In this document: positions 25,168-33,312 of the stretch, in pieces
How positions within the stretch are numbered: position 1 is the first letter of the stretch
How the letters are laid out: every line of letters begins with the position of its first letter
Program-made: the position numbers and the translations under genes
The notes under the pieces: generated by a model
What the model was told of the DNA's origin: nothing
The model's database searches: none
The model's input: the letters and a program-made list of their open reading frames with translations, nothing else
Source: Catenulispora rubra
Lineage (GTDB): Bacteria; Actinomycetota; Actinomycetes; Streptomycetales; Catenulisporaceae
Assembly (NCBI RefSeq): GCF_015356825.1
Contig: NZ_JAACYW010000057.1
Location: 1 to 49,996 of the forward strand
Length of the DNA stretch: 49,996 nucleotides
Direction: 5' to 3'

Positions 25168-26184
25168 ATGCCCAAAAACCCGTCTACCGCCGCACCGAAG
25201 AAGACCAAGAGCACAAACAAGACGCCGGCCAAGAGCACGCGCGCGGCCGATCCGGATGCCCCGGCCGGCCTGACGCCCAACCAGGCCGCGGTCCTGCAGC
25301 ATCTGTCCGAACGGGCCGGAGTGACCACCGCCGAGGTGGCCGCCGCCGAGGGCATCGGCCACTCCACCGCGCAGAAAGCCCTGACCGTGCTGGAAGCCGC
25401 CGGTCTTGCACGCCGCGAAGCAGGCGTCCGCAACGGCGCGCTGAAATCCCCCGACCGGTGGTTCCCCACGACCGCCGCCACCAGCGCAGATCCGGAATCG
25501 ACTCGCGAAGCACCCCAGGCTGCGGCTGACGCGGATGCGTCGGGTACCGACGCCGCCGTCGATGACGCGGCCGAGCCCGTCGAGCCGGATTCCCGCAGCG
25601 GCGCGGCCGAACCAGCGGACTTGGCTGCCGCCGCGGCGCTCACCTCCTCCACGGATCAAAGGCCGGACACGCCGCAGGATTCCACGACCGGCGAACCCGA
25701 CGAGACCGACGACCATGCCGAGGAATCCGGCGTCGTTCCCGACGCCGCCAACCAGACCGCTGCGACCAACGCCGACCAGTCCTCCGCCAGCGTCGCAGAC
25801 CCCGCCGATGATTCCGACGCCGCGCCGGGTCCGGCCGCAGACGGCACCGACGCCACCGGGGCATCGCTGGACACCGCAGGCGTCACCGGCACCGTGACCC
25901 CGGCCGTCGAGGCGCCCCCGACAGCAACGTCCGACGCACGCCTGAGCAAGGGCGAGCTTCGAGCGATGGTCGAGAAGTACCTACGGGACCACCCGGATCA
26001 GGCGTGGACCCCTAGCAAGATCGGCAAGGCGCTGGGAGGGCGGTCGGCCGGAGCGGTGAAGAACGCCGGCGAGAAGCTGGTGGACGACGGTATAGCTCGG
26101 ACTTTCGACGACGCCCCACACAGGTTCCAGATCATCGCAGCCCCGGCAGGCAAGACCACGCGTGTAGGATCCGCAAATCCGTGA
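25168..26184 (+). CDS. Protein with two winged-helix domains joined by an acidic linker
   Basis: A 338-aa protein from the ATG at 25168 (GCGAGG upstream). A Lys/Thr-rich tail is followed by a MarR/IclR-like winged helix (about residues 34-100, LTPNQAAVLQHLSERAGVTT then AEVAAAEGIGHSTAQKALTV). A long acidic Ala/Asp/Thr linker (about 105-255) leads to a second winged helix (about 258-325; LRAMVEKYLRDHPDQAWTPS and IGKALGGRSAGAVKNAGEKL). The second domain resembles the N-terminus of the MoxR ATPase at the right edge of this window (same order L-R-x-x-V, T-x-x-x-I/L, LG-x-S-x-G-A-x-x-NA, D-x-P-x-R). It probably binds DNA or mediates contacts with that system; the function is unknown. Confidence 0.83.
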   Translation: MPKNPSTAAPKKTKSTNKTPAKSTRAADPDAPAGLTPNQAAVLQHLSERAGVTTAEVAAAEGIGHSTAQKALTVLEAAGLARREAGVRNGALKSPDRWFPTTAATSADPESTREAPQAAADADASGTDAAVDDAAEPVEPDSRSGAAEPADLAAAAALTSSTDQRPDTPQDSTTGEPDETDDHAEESGVVPDAANQTAATNADQSSASVADPADDSDAAPGPAADGTDATGASLDTAGVTGTVTPAVEAPPTATSDARLSKGELRAMVEKYLRDHPDQAWTPSKIGKALGGRSAGAVKNAGEKLVDDGIARTFDDAPHRFQIIAAPAGKTTRVGSANP

Positions 26185-26200
26185 GCAAAGTCCGCCGATC

Positions 26201-26461
26201 ATGAGCACTGTCCGAGCAATGTCCGGTGACCGGCCGCCGCTGGCGAACTATGTGTTCGACGGCGGCGTCATCACCGAGGAATGGGCCCGGGAGCACGTGC
26301 GAGTGGACACCGACGAAGTGACCGAGTGGCGCCTTGCTGACGCCGCCGACCGCGAGACGCTGCTCATCCCGCTGCTTGCTCATCGGCTCACGGCCTGCCT
26401 CGGCGCTATGGCCAGCGGCGCAGCGGTATATCTGCACGACGGGCGGGAGGTTCACGCCTGA
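26201..26461 (+). CDS. 86-aa hypothetical protein
   Basis: Starts 17 bases after the winged-helix gene; the ATG at 26201 or at 26219 could be used, and neither has a strong ribosome binding site. Codon third positions are strongly G/C, supporting real coding. It contains NYVFDGGVITEEWAREHVRV and a hydrophobic LLIPLLAHRLTACLGAMASG helix. No family recognised. Probably co-transcribed with the gene upstream. Confidence 0.6.
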   Translation: MSTVRAMSGDRPPLANYVFDGGVITEEWAREHVRVDTDEVTEWRLADAADRETLLIPLLAHRLTACLGAMASGAAVYLHDGREVHA

Positions 26462-26467
26462 TGTCCC

Positions 26468-26788
26468 GTGTCGGCGATCTGGAGTGGCGGCAGGTCTGGC
26501 GACGGCGCCGCCCGAACAGAGCTGATCGAACTGAAGACCCTGTTCTTCGTGGAGGGGCCGGGCTGCGGCCGTGCGCTGGCTGCCGTCGAGCTTCGTCGTC
26601 GTCGGCACTGACGAGTCCGGAAGGCCGCTGCCAACGGGGAGACACATCCAGTGTTCCGGCTCGCCGACGTGCCAGTCGGGCTGCAGCCCATCATTGACGG
26701 GCACCGGACGGAAACCCGGCGGCTCATCCTGGGGACCGACCAAGAAACGGCGACAGCTACGCCGCCGCTTGAGAAACGACCTACATGA
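26468..26788 (+). pseudogene. Small gene interrupted by an in-frame stop, or two tiny ORFs
   Basis: One frame reads from the GTG at 26468 through ELIELKTLFFVEGPGCGRAL to a TGA at 26609-26611, then stays open in the same frame through VRKAAANGETHPVFRLADVP to 26788 and ends ATATPPLEKRPT. A GTG at 26651 with a GGGGAGA site could restart translation. It may be a single 106-codon gene with one nonsense codon, or two small ORFs. No family recognised. It lies directly upstream of the trypco2 gene. Confidence 0.4.
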
Positions 26789-26852
26789 TCCGTCCGTTAA
26801 CAGGTCAGGGCTCTCCGTATCAGGAGACCGTGACATGGGGAGGGGCAAAGCG

Positions 26853-27149
26853 GTGATCGAGCTGGCCAGTGTGATCAGGGATCTGCGGGCGGAATTGAAG
26901 GAAGCGGTGGCCTCCGGCGATGGCGAGGCCCTTCGGTTCGAGCTCGGGCCCATCGAGTTGGAGGTGTCGGTCGCCCTTCAACGCGAGGGCAGCGCCGGGG
27001 CCAAGGTGCGGTTCTTCGTGGTCCAAGGTGGAGCCGACGGCAAGATCGACACTACCGACACGCAGCGGATCAAGCTGACGCTGACCCCACGCATGGAACC
27101 TGGCGGAGGCTCGCCGTACGTCTCCGGCGGCCGCAAGGTCGGCGAGTAA
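26853..27149 (+). CDS. Trypco2-family protein
   Basis: A 98-aa protein from the GTG at 26853, preceded by GGGGAGGGG at a spacing of about 7 bases; the ATG at 26835 would overlap this site. It begins VIELASVIRDLRAELKEAV, then LRFELGPIELEVSVAL, GAKVRFFVV, TQRIKLTLTPRM and SPYVSG, which is the full pattern of the trypsin-co-occurring domain 2 family (trypco2). Such proteins are encoded next to trypsin-like STAND proteins in predicted conflict systems. Three bases separate it from the trypsin/NB-ARC gene, so the pair is surely co-expressed. The biochemical role of trypco2 is unknown. Confidence 0.9.
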   Translation: MIELASVIRDLRAELKEAVASGDGEALRFELGPIELEVSVALQREGSAGAKVRFFVVQGGADGKIDTTDTQRIKLTLTPRMEPGGGSPYVSGGRKVGE

Positions 27150-27152
27150 GTC

Positions 27153-30100
27153 ATGGCTTCCCTCGAGCCGCGCCGTGCGTGCCAGGTCCTCACCGAGAAC
27201 GAGGTCGGCTCAGGCTACCTGGTCAGTGGCGACCTGATACTCACCGCCCGGCACGTGGTGCTCAACGCCAAAGAAATCACTGCCCGGTTCATCGACGACC
27301 GAGGCAGGCCCCGTGACGTTCTCGGTCATCTGGCCTGGGCGGATGAGGATGGCGAGGGGCTGGATCTGGTGGTAGTACGCATTACTGAGGTCCAGAGCGT
27401 GGTTCCCGTCCGCTACGGCCGCCTTCCGGCACGTATGAAATGCGAAGCCATCGGCTTCCCACTGTTCAAAGAACGTAAGCCAGCCCCAGAAATCTTCTAC
27501 CGCGAAGCCCACCACATGGTGGGCATGATCACGCCGGATGCCAACCAACGCTCCGGAACATATGAAGTGACTGTCGATGAGCCGGCACCCAATCTTTTCG
27601 AATCTCCTTGGGCAGGCATGTCCGGCGCGGCGATCTTCGTCGGCGGCCTTGTCGTCGGCATCGTCAGTGAGCATCACTCCGACGAGGGACTCAACCATCT
27701 GGCAGCCAGCCCTATCGATCACTGGCGAAGGCTTGACGACCAGCCACGCCTGGCCCAGCTGAGCGAGATCTTGGGCCCGACCCTGGCCCGCCCGCTAACC
27801 CCGGTCGTGCCGCCGATCCCGCCGACCCACATCAGGCCACAGCAACTGCCGGTACGCCGGCAGTTCGTGGGACGCGTCACGGAACTCGACCACCTACTGG
27901 ACTTGCTGGCACCAGACGAGACCCGAGCCCAAACACCGAGCCCTCGCATTGGGATCATTGTCGGGCTGCCGGGCGTGGGCAAGACTGAGCTTGCTACGCA
28001 GGCAGGCCATGCTTCGATGGAGCGCGGGTGGTTCGCCGGCGGTCAGTTGTTCCTGGACCTGCGAGGATACGATGCGGAGCCGCTGAGTGCTTACGTCGCA
28101 CTCGGACATCTGCTACGGGACCTGGGCATCCCGGCACGCGAAATCCCGGAGGACGAAGACGCACGTGGACGACAGCTCCGTTCGACGCTGGCTCAGCACG
28201 AAGAGCCACTGCTGATCGTCTTGGACAACGCTTCCCGCGCCAGCCAGGTGGAACCGCTGCTGCCCAGTTCAGGACCGCATCGGGTGCTGGTGACCTCCCG
28301 GCACCACCTGCCCCAGTTGGAAGCCCGTCTGCTGCGCTTGCCGGTACTCTCGGCCGCCGAGTCCGTCACGTTGATGGACAGCGTCTTGCGGACCCGGTCC
28401 GGAGACGACACCACGATCCTCGATCACCCGCAGGCTGCAGCAGAGGTGGCCCAGTTGTGCGGTCACTTGCCGCTGGCCTTGAGAGTCGTCACCGCACGGC
28501 TGGCGACCAGCTCGTTGGACGACCTCGCTGCCGAACTCCGCGAGCAGGGCACGGGGATGGAAGGCCTCAGCGACGGCGAGAAGGCGGTGCGCCCGGCTTT
28601 CGATCTGTCCTACCGGCACCTGGCCGCCGACGAGGCGATGCTGTTTCGCCAGCTCAGCCTCAACGGCAGTCCCCACATCTCACTGGCCGCGGCCGCCGCC
28701 GTAGCTGGAACGCCCAAGCACGCTGCCCGCAGACTTCTCGACCGGCTTGTAGAGGCAAATCTAATCGAGCGGATCTCGGACCGCCCGCGCTGGACCATGC
28801 ATGACCTGCTGTGGGAATACGCTGCGGTAAAAGTCGGCGAGGATCCAGAGCACAGTCGCGAAGCGGCGCGCCGCCGCCTAGCGGAGCACTACAACCAGGG
28901 CCTCGCACTGGCAACAGCAATACTTAGGCCTTCGGCGGGTACGGGGGTGCCAGACACACCGAAGGATGAGATAGCTGCATCCGCACAGTTCGCAACCGCC
29001 GAAGATGCGGCCGATTGGCTTGGCATCGAACTCGTAAACTTGATGGCCGACGAACCCCAACGATGTTTCCCATTGAACGAGCTCGCAAAAACGCTCGCCG
29101 CTGCAGGCCGGGAAAGCGATGCGTGGCATGTCTGGAGGCATATGTCTTCTGGCAAAGCGAAACGGTTGGACGGTTATCCGGAATACATCACGGATCCGTA
29201 CCCCGGCAACTTCACAGCCGTCAGACAACTTGCTGAGATCGACCTGCAACTCGAAGAGCTGAACGCTGCCAGAAAAGCTGTCCGCCAGGCCCAGCAGTCC
29301 ACAGACCGTCGTGGAGAAGCAGACGCCTTGTTGAGGCAAGCGAAGGCTCTCCTCAAGCACTACATGGACGTTCCCAAGGCAACCAATCTTGCGCGCCAAG
29401 CCGTGGACGTCTTCGATGAGCTACGTGATACCGCAGGCAGGGCACGGGCATATTGCGTCTTGGGCGGAGCCTATGAAAAGGCACACCGTTCCGATGAGGC
29501 CCTCACGGCCTACCAGACTGCGGAACGGCTGGCGGGGTCGGCCAGAGTAGATGAGATCCAGGCCCAGGCATTGGAACGGATTGGCAGACTGCTCCTCGAG
29601 GCGGGAAGGCACAGCGAAGGAATCGAGTCCCTGCGTAGCAGCGTGAAGTTGTTCCATCGCCTTGAAGACGCCTTCGGCGGCGGCAGGGCCTTGAGCACCC
29701 TAGGCGGCGCACTACTGGAGCTGGGGCGATACGACGATGCAATAGAAACCTGTCGCGAAGCGATCGCGTTGTGCAGTTCTGCCAACGAACTCTACGGCAG
29801 GATGTCCGCCCAGATGAGTCTGTCGACAGCCTTGTGCGAGGCTGGTCGCTATCAGGAAGCGATACCGGAGGGCGAGCGAACGCTGGCCATGTGCCAGGAG
29901 GCCAACTATCCAGAGGGCGAGAGCAAAGCGCTGCTCGAGCTCGGGTTCGCGTGCATGCATGAAGGACTGTTCGAAGAGTCTGTGAAGTGGCACGAGCAGG
30001 CATTGCCCCTGCTGGCAAGAGCGGGCGAGCAACAAGGTGAAGCCTGGGCACTACTGCGTCTTGGCATAGGGCTCAGCAACCTTCGGAACTGGGACGAGGC

Positions 30101-30317
30101 AAACCGAGCATACGAGCGGGCACGCAAGAAGGGCGACGCTAGCGTCGCCGGACGGGCCTGGGCACTGCTGGGTGGGAACCTGGTGGATTCGGGATATCCG
30201 GAACAGGCTCTCCCATACCTTTATCAAGCATTCGAAGAAGCACAGGAGATCGGTGATGCCGATCTGCTGAAGCTTACGGCACGCAACATAGGGATTGCTC
30301 AACGGAAGCTACGATGA
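27153..30317 (+). CDS. Trypsin-like protease / NB-ARC / TPR STAND protein
   Basis: A 1054-aa protein. N-terminal trypsin-like protease domain with the triad visible: His34 in LTARHVV, Asp71 in LDLVVVRI and Ser157 in AGMSGAAIF. An NB-ARC ATPase follows: QFVGR near 237-241, P-loop GLPGVGKTEL (271-280), kinase-2 LLIVLDNA (353-360), RNBS-B HRVLVTSRH (376-384) and the GLPL-like CGHLPLAL. A winged-helix region leads to a long TPR array (about 680-1050; for example RAYCVLGGAYEKAHRSDEAL and ALSTLGGALLELGRYDDAIE). STAND logic suggests TPRs sense a signal, NB-ARC oligomerises and the protease is released. It is coupled to trypco2 upstream. A defence or programmed-death role is inferred. Confidence 0.95.
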   Translation: MASLEPRRACQVLTENEVGSGYLVSGDLILTARHVVLNAKEITARFIDDRGRPRDVLGHLAWADEDGEGLDLVVVRITEVQSVVPVRYGRLPARMKCEAIGFPLFKERKPAPEIFYREAHHMVGMITPDANQRSGTYEVTVDEPAPNLFESPWAGMSGAAIFVGGLVVGIVSEHHSDEGLNHLAASPIDHWRRLDDQPRLAQLSEILGPTLARPLTPVVPPIPPTHIRPQQLPVRRQFVGRVTELDHLLDLLAPDETRAQTPSPRIGIIVGLPGVGKTELATQAGHASMERGWFAGGQLFLDLRGYDAEPLSAYVALGHLLRDLGIPAREIPEDEDARGRQLRSTLAQHEEPLLIVLDNASRASQVEPLLPSSGPHRVLVTSRHHLPQLEARLLRLPVLSAAESVTLMDSVLRTRSGDDTTILDHPQAAAEVAQLCGHLPLALRVVTARLATSSLDDLAAELREQGTGMEGLSDGEKAVRPAFDLSYRHLAADEAMLFRQLSLNGSPHISLAAAAAVAGTPKHAARRLLDRLVEANLIERISDRPRWTMHDLLWEYAAVKVGEDPEHSREAARRRLAEHYNQGLALATAILRPSAGTGVPDTPKDEIAASAQFATAEDAADWLGIELVNLMADEPQRCFPLNELAKTLAAAGRESDAWHVWRHMSSGKAKRLDGYPEYITDPYPGNFTAVRQLAEIDLQLEELNAARKAVRQAQQSTDRRGEADALLRQAKALLKHYMDVPKATNLARQAVDVFDELRDTAGRARAYCVLGGAYEKAHRSDEALTAYQTAERLAGSARVDEIQAQALERIGRLLLEAGRHSEGIESLRSSVKLFHRLEDAFGGGRALSTLGGALLELGRYDDAIETCREAIALCSSANELYGRMSAQMSLSTALCEAGRYQEAIPEGERTLAMCQEANYPEGESKALLELGFACMHEGLFEESVKWHEQALPLLARAGEQQGEAWALLRLGIGLSNLRNWDEANRAYERARKKGDASVAGRAWALLGGNLVDSGYPEQALPYLYQAFEEAQEIGDADLLKLTARNIGIAQRKLR

Positions 30318-30362
30318 AGCAGCCGCAGCGGCTCGGTCGCACGACGGGAGAGTCCGTTACAG

Positions 30363-30388
30363 GTTTAGAGAATACTGATTCTCTAAAC
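30363..30388 (+). terminator. Perfect 11-bp AT-rich palindrome after the NB-ARC gene
   Basis: GTTTAGAGAAT (30363-30373), loop ACTG, ATTCTCTAAAC (30378-30388). It sits 46 bases after the stop of the trypsin/NB-ARC gene. It could be a bidirectional terminator, since the next gene on the right is convergent, but it is AT-rich and lacks a T-tract, so a protein-binding site is an alternative. Confidence 0.5.
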
Positions 30389-30700
30389 TAGACTCCCGGT
30401 GTTTGCGCCAAATACCGCCGGATAGTCCAGCATGCCCCAGCACAGCCCCCGCGGCGGCCGGATCAGGCCGACGCCGTAGTGTTTCTTGCCATCCTCACCT
30501 CCGCAGACATCTTGATCTGTGCGGCCCATATGTCCCCGGAGTCGGTTGCTGCGCCTGCGGCCGGGCCGGCGGCGCTGTTCGCAGCATGGACGAATCGTTC
30601 CGGACGTGGCGATCGTTGAGTCTGGCCATCTGACTCGGGCAATGCGCGTGGCACGGCCTCGGAAAAGGAGTGAGCCTTCGAGCTTGCGTGTGCGAAAGGT
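30389..30700. other. Intergenic between convergent genes
   Basis: About 310 bases. A plus-strand frame from a GTG at about 30479 to 30619 encodes a short hydrophobic segment (VVFLAILTSADILICAAH in the longer open frame) but has no ribosome binding site and may be a remnant. Nothing else was seen. Confidence 0.35.
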
Positions 30701-32068
30701 TCAGAAAAGGTGGCCGGCGGCCTGCTGCCAAGTGTCGACAGCCTGAGCGAGTTTGGTTGATGCCCCGGCTGCGGTGGTGATCATGGCGATGGCGGCTTTG
30801 GCGCGGGTGAGCCTGCGGGGCTCGTCCGGAGCGGCGGCCGCGTCGGCGACGTCGGCGACGTGGTGGAGAAGTTCGGCGCGCTGATCCTCGGCGATCTCTG
30901 GGGCCTGCTGGACCGCCTCGCTCAGCGCGCGAATGGCCTCCGCGATGCCGGGCTCTCCGCGATCGGCAACGCTCTGGATGGTCGCGCCGATGGTGGTGAG
31001 CGTGTCGGCCACCGCGAGGTGGCTGTTGTGCACCTCACTGTTGATCGCGCCGACGTTGCCGTAAACGGTCACCGGATCACGTCGCTTGCCCTGCCCGGAT
31101 GCCTCTGCGTACTCCGGCATAAGATCCAGCACCTCCGCAAGGTAGTTGACCGCGACAGCGATATAAGCCGAGTGGATTCGCGGGGCGAGCCCAGCGGTGA
31201 GCTTCTGATACGCCCGTCGCAGCATTGCTCCACCGGTTCTCCCGCTGTCCGGGGAATGGAGAAGCGGGATACCGCCGTCCGGAACCTCTTGCGCTAGGCA
31301 CTCCGCGCCCGCGAGCCCCCAGGTCGCCCATCGATATCGCCAGACGACTTCGGCGGTGAGGAACCAGTGAAGAAGTGGGCTCTCGATGCGGTAGGAGGGC
31401 GGAAATCCCCGTGTTTGACCGGGCCATTTGCGGTCCCCGACCGCTTCGTACTGCTTGACGATCTCGTCGATGAGCTTGGCGAGCTGATCGGCGACTGTCT
31501 CTGCAACAACAGCCTCGTGGAGCCGGGCGAATTTGGGCGGATGCTGCGCTGGGAGAACGAGACGCGGGACCGACCGGCTGTTGGCCACCCTGACGAGACC
31601 CTCGTGAAGCTTGGCGAGGAGCGGTGACCACTCGCGGACAGACGCCGCGCTCAGCCACCGGTACATCAGGGCCGCCCGGTACTCCTGTGAGGGATCCCCG
31701 GGGCGCGGAGGCCACGTCATCACGTACTGCCGGTCCGGAGTCACGTACCGCCGGTTCGGAGTTCTCATCGCGTTATCGATGGGCAGGACGATATCCAGGA
31801 TTTCGTCTTGGAGAGCGGAACGGGGAGCGCCATCAAACATGAAGGGCGAGAGCAGGTAATCCATCTCCAGGCTCCACCTGTAGATGTCGCACATGAGGGC
31901 TGCCGCATCCCTACTTCCGGCCCGTCGCCGCTCCAGGAAAGGGCGCAGGGCTGTGGCATGCTCGCCCGCCTGGGCGGCGATGCGTGGTCCGAACTCCGGC
32001 ACGGCTTCGCTGATCACCCTGCGTGCGGCATCGGGGTCGGGCAACCGGGTGTTGCGCACGGATGGCAT
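30701..32068 (-). CDS. 455-aa protein of unrecognised family
   Basis: Begins at the ATG at 32068 (PSVRNTRLPDPDAARRVISE follows); the frame is open to 32281, but codon third positions between 32068 and 32239 are poor in G/C, so the shorter start is preferred. The ATG at 32239 has a far better GAGGG site and is discussed as an alternative. The protein is soluble and mostly helical, rich in Arg/Tyr/Trp in the middle (HWFLTAEVVWRYRWATWGLA). The C-terminal third contains GNVGAINSEVHNSHLAVADT and helical repeats ending AGASTKLAQAVDTWQQAAGH. No catalytic motif is recognised. It lies next to a trypco2/NB-ARC system, convergent with it. Confidence 0.75.
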   Translation of the reverse strand: MPSVRNTRLPDPDAARRVISEAVPEFGPRIAAQAGEHATALRPFLERRRAGSRDAAALMCDIYRWSLEMDYLLSPFMFDGAPRSALQDEILDIVLPIDNAMRTPNRRYVTPDRQYVMTWPPRPGDPSQEYRAALMYRWLSAASVREWSPLLAKLHEGLVRVANSRSVPRLVLPAQHPPKFARLHEAVVAETVADQLAKLIDEIVKQYEAVGDRKWPGQTRGFPPSYRIESPLLHWFLTAEVVWRYRWATWGLAGAECLAQEVPDGGIPLLHSPDSGRTGGAMLRRAYQKLTAGLAPRIHSAYIAVAVNYLAEVLDLMPEYAEASGQGKRRDPVTVYGNVGAINSEVHNSHLAVADTLTTIGATIQSVADRGEPGIAEAIRALSEAVQQAPEIAEDQRAELLHHVADVADAAAAPDEPRRLTRAKAAIAMITTAAGASTKLAQAVDTWQQAAGHLF

Positions 32069-32244
32069 ATAAGCATTCTGGCCTCGCACCGCCCGGCGCG
32101 GCAGCGAAACTGAGTGCCAGAAAGAATGTTCGTCGCCGACCAACGCCAGATCGGGACCTGGCCGGCGGCTTCGATTCGTCGGCTGGCGGCAGCGAGCCGG
32201 GCCAGCACCACCGGACCCTCGTTCGACGGTAGATGGCATGTGAT

Positions 32245-32278
32245 CGTCCCTCAAGAAACCATCGTTTGTTGAGGGACG
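32245..32278. repeat. 10-bp inverted repeat CGTCCCTCAA...TTGAGGGACG with extended stem
   Basis: CGTCCCTCAA (32245-32254) pairs perfectly with TTGAGGGACG (32269-32278); inside, AAAC (32256-32259) pairs with GTTT (32264-32267) around a CATC loop with one G/G mismatch. A third copy of CGTCCCTCAA occurs at 32357-32366. On the minus strand the second arm contains GAGGG, a ribosome binding site for the ATG at 32239. It could be an RNA hairpin hiding that site, an operator, or the edge of a lost element. Confidence 0.6.
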
Positions 32279-32399
32279 CACCGATCTTCACCCCACCGAG
32301 GTCAGGATCCTCAAAAACTCCGTCAACAACCTCCAGTCACCGTTTACTGAAGATCTCGTCCCTCAAGGCTCGTGGCCAAGGACGTCTTGTTTCCCCGGC

Positions 32400-32756
32400 T
32401 CAGCGGATGTAGGCGAGCCGCTTGAGCGTGGCGTAGTCGAACCGGAAGACGTTGGCGTCGACGGCCCTGCCCACACCGGGGATCTTCGCGTGATCGGTGT
32501 ACTGCCAGAACGACCAGCCGGTGCCACCGGGCACAGGCGGAGGCGGGTTGTTGCCATAGCGGGCCAGACGGACCCGGTAGCCGCCGAGGGCCTTGGTTCC
32601 GCCCAGGCAGTCCTGGATGAAGGAACGCTGTGTGTAGATCGTCGGCGTGACGCCGGTGACTTGCTGGACCCGGTGGATGAAGTCCAGGACCTGGTTGACG
32701 TGCAGATGGTGTCCTGCGCTGGTGCACTCCTCCAGGTCGAGCTCGGACGGCAGTTC
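32400..32756 (-). pseudogene. 5'-truncated GH25 lysozyme (muramidase) fragment
   Basis: The minus-strand frame ending with a TGA at 32400-32402 reads LPSELDLEECTSAGHHLHVN, VTGVTPTIYTQRSFIQDCLG, a YRVRLARYGNNPPPPVPGG segment and GWSFWQYTDHAKIPGVGRAV then DANVFRF. The DLE, the P-x-IYT, the ARY and the W-x-F-WQYT...G-x-VD are the ordered landmarks of glycosyl hydrolase family 25. The first half of the domain is missing; upstream, the frame becomes non-coding near 32756. It is a remnant of a peptidoglycan hydrolase, possibly from a phage or mobile element. Confidence 0.8.
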
Positions 32757-32796
32757 TAGGGGTGGGTGCCGGTGAAGTGCTGGGCGTGGATCGTGT

Positions 32797-32880
32797 TCAG
32801 GAAGTTGTTGGCCGTGCTGCGACCAGCGCGACGCACTGCGGGCAGTCGTTCATCCAGTCGGTCATCGTCACCGGGTCCAT
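32797..32880 (-). CDS. Short ORF with strong ribosome binding site, probable truncated gene
   Basis: ATG at 32880 preceded by GAAGGAGGA at a spacing of 7 bases; it encodes only 27 residues (MDPVTMTDWMNDCPQCVALV then AARPTTS) before a TGA. The C-x-x-C and the excellent translation signal suggest the 5' end of a once longer gene whose remainder was lost or frameshifted when the region was rearranged; an adjacent frame continues with NNFLNTIHAQHFTGTHP. Confidence 0.4.
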   Translation of the reverse strand: MDPVTMTDWMNDCPQCVALVAARPTTS

Positions 32881-32940
32881 TGTTCCGTCCTCCTTCGGGG
32901 TCTGATTTCACGGCGCGGCCCGTCGGCTCGCCTGTTCCAG

Positions 32941-33210
32941 GTGGACCGCCTACCACTACATGACCGCCGACCAGGACGGCACCGCCCACTGAACGCCTCG
33001 CCCGATCAGCATCCGATCGGCGAGACAGAGAACCTGCGCGCACGCCTGGTCGAGACACACCTGCACCGCATCCCGGGCTACCTGCCCGACTGCCCAAACT
33101 GCTGTGAATGGCAGGCGCTGGCGGCCCGGTCCGACGGGCTCAAGCCCCGCCTGGTGCCGGTGCTCGGCCGGGAAGACCTGCTGCACCGTGCCGGACATCT
33201 TCTGATGTGA
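32941..33210 (+). pseudogene. Fragment of a small Cys-containing protein, 5' end unclear
   Basis: From about 33000 the frame looks coding: IGETENLRARLVETHLHRIP followed by GYLPDCPNCCEWQALAARSD and LGREDLLHRAGHLL. No ATG is in frame; the GTG at 32941 lacks a ribosome binding site and the first 20 codons look non-coding. It is probably a 5'-truncated gene. C-P-N-C-C could bind metal. Confidence 0.45.
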
Positions 33211-33312
33211 CCAGCGGATTCACCCCGTGTGGGCCCGGAGCTGGGAGTTTCCTTCCGGCGCCGGGCCCGCCTGACGTAGACGCGACGATCGCCGCTCCGT
33301 GCTGTGGGGCAC

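Noticed and set aside
24840..25652. 270-aa minus-strand frame
   Set aside because: Antisense to the protein with two winged helices, whose domains are clear on the plus strand.
32239..32281. Longer N-terminus for the 455-aa gene from 32239 or 32281
   Set aside because: Third-position GC drops over 32068-32239, so 32068 is preferred; kept as an alternative because of the good GAGGG site.
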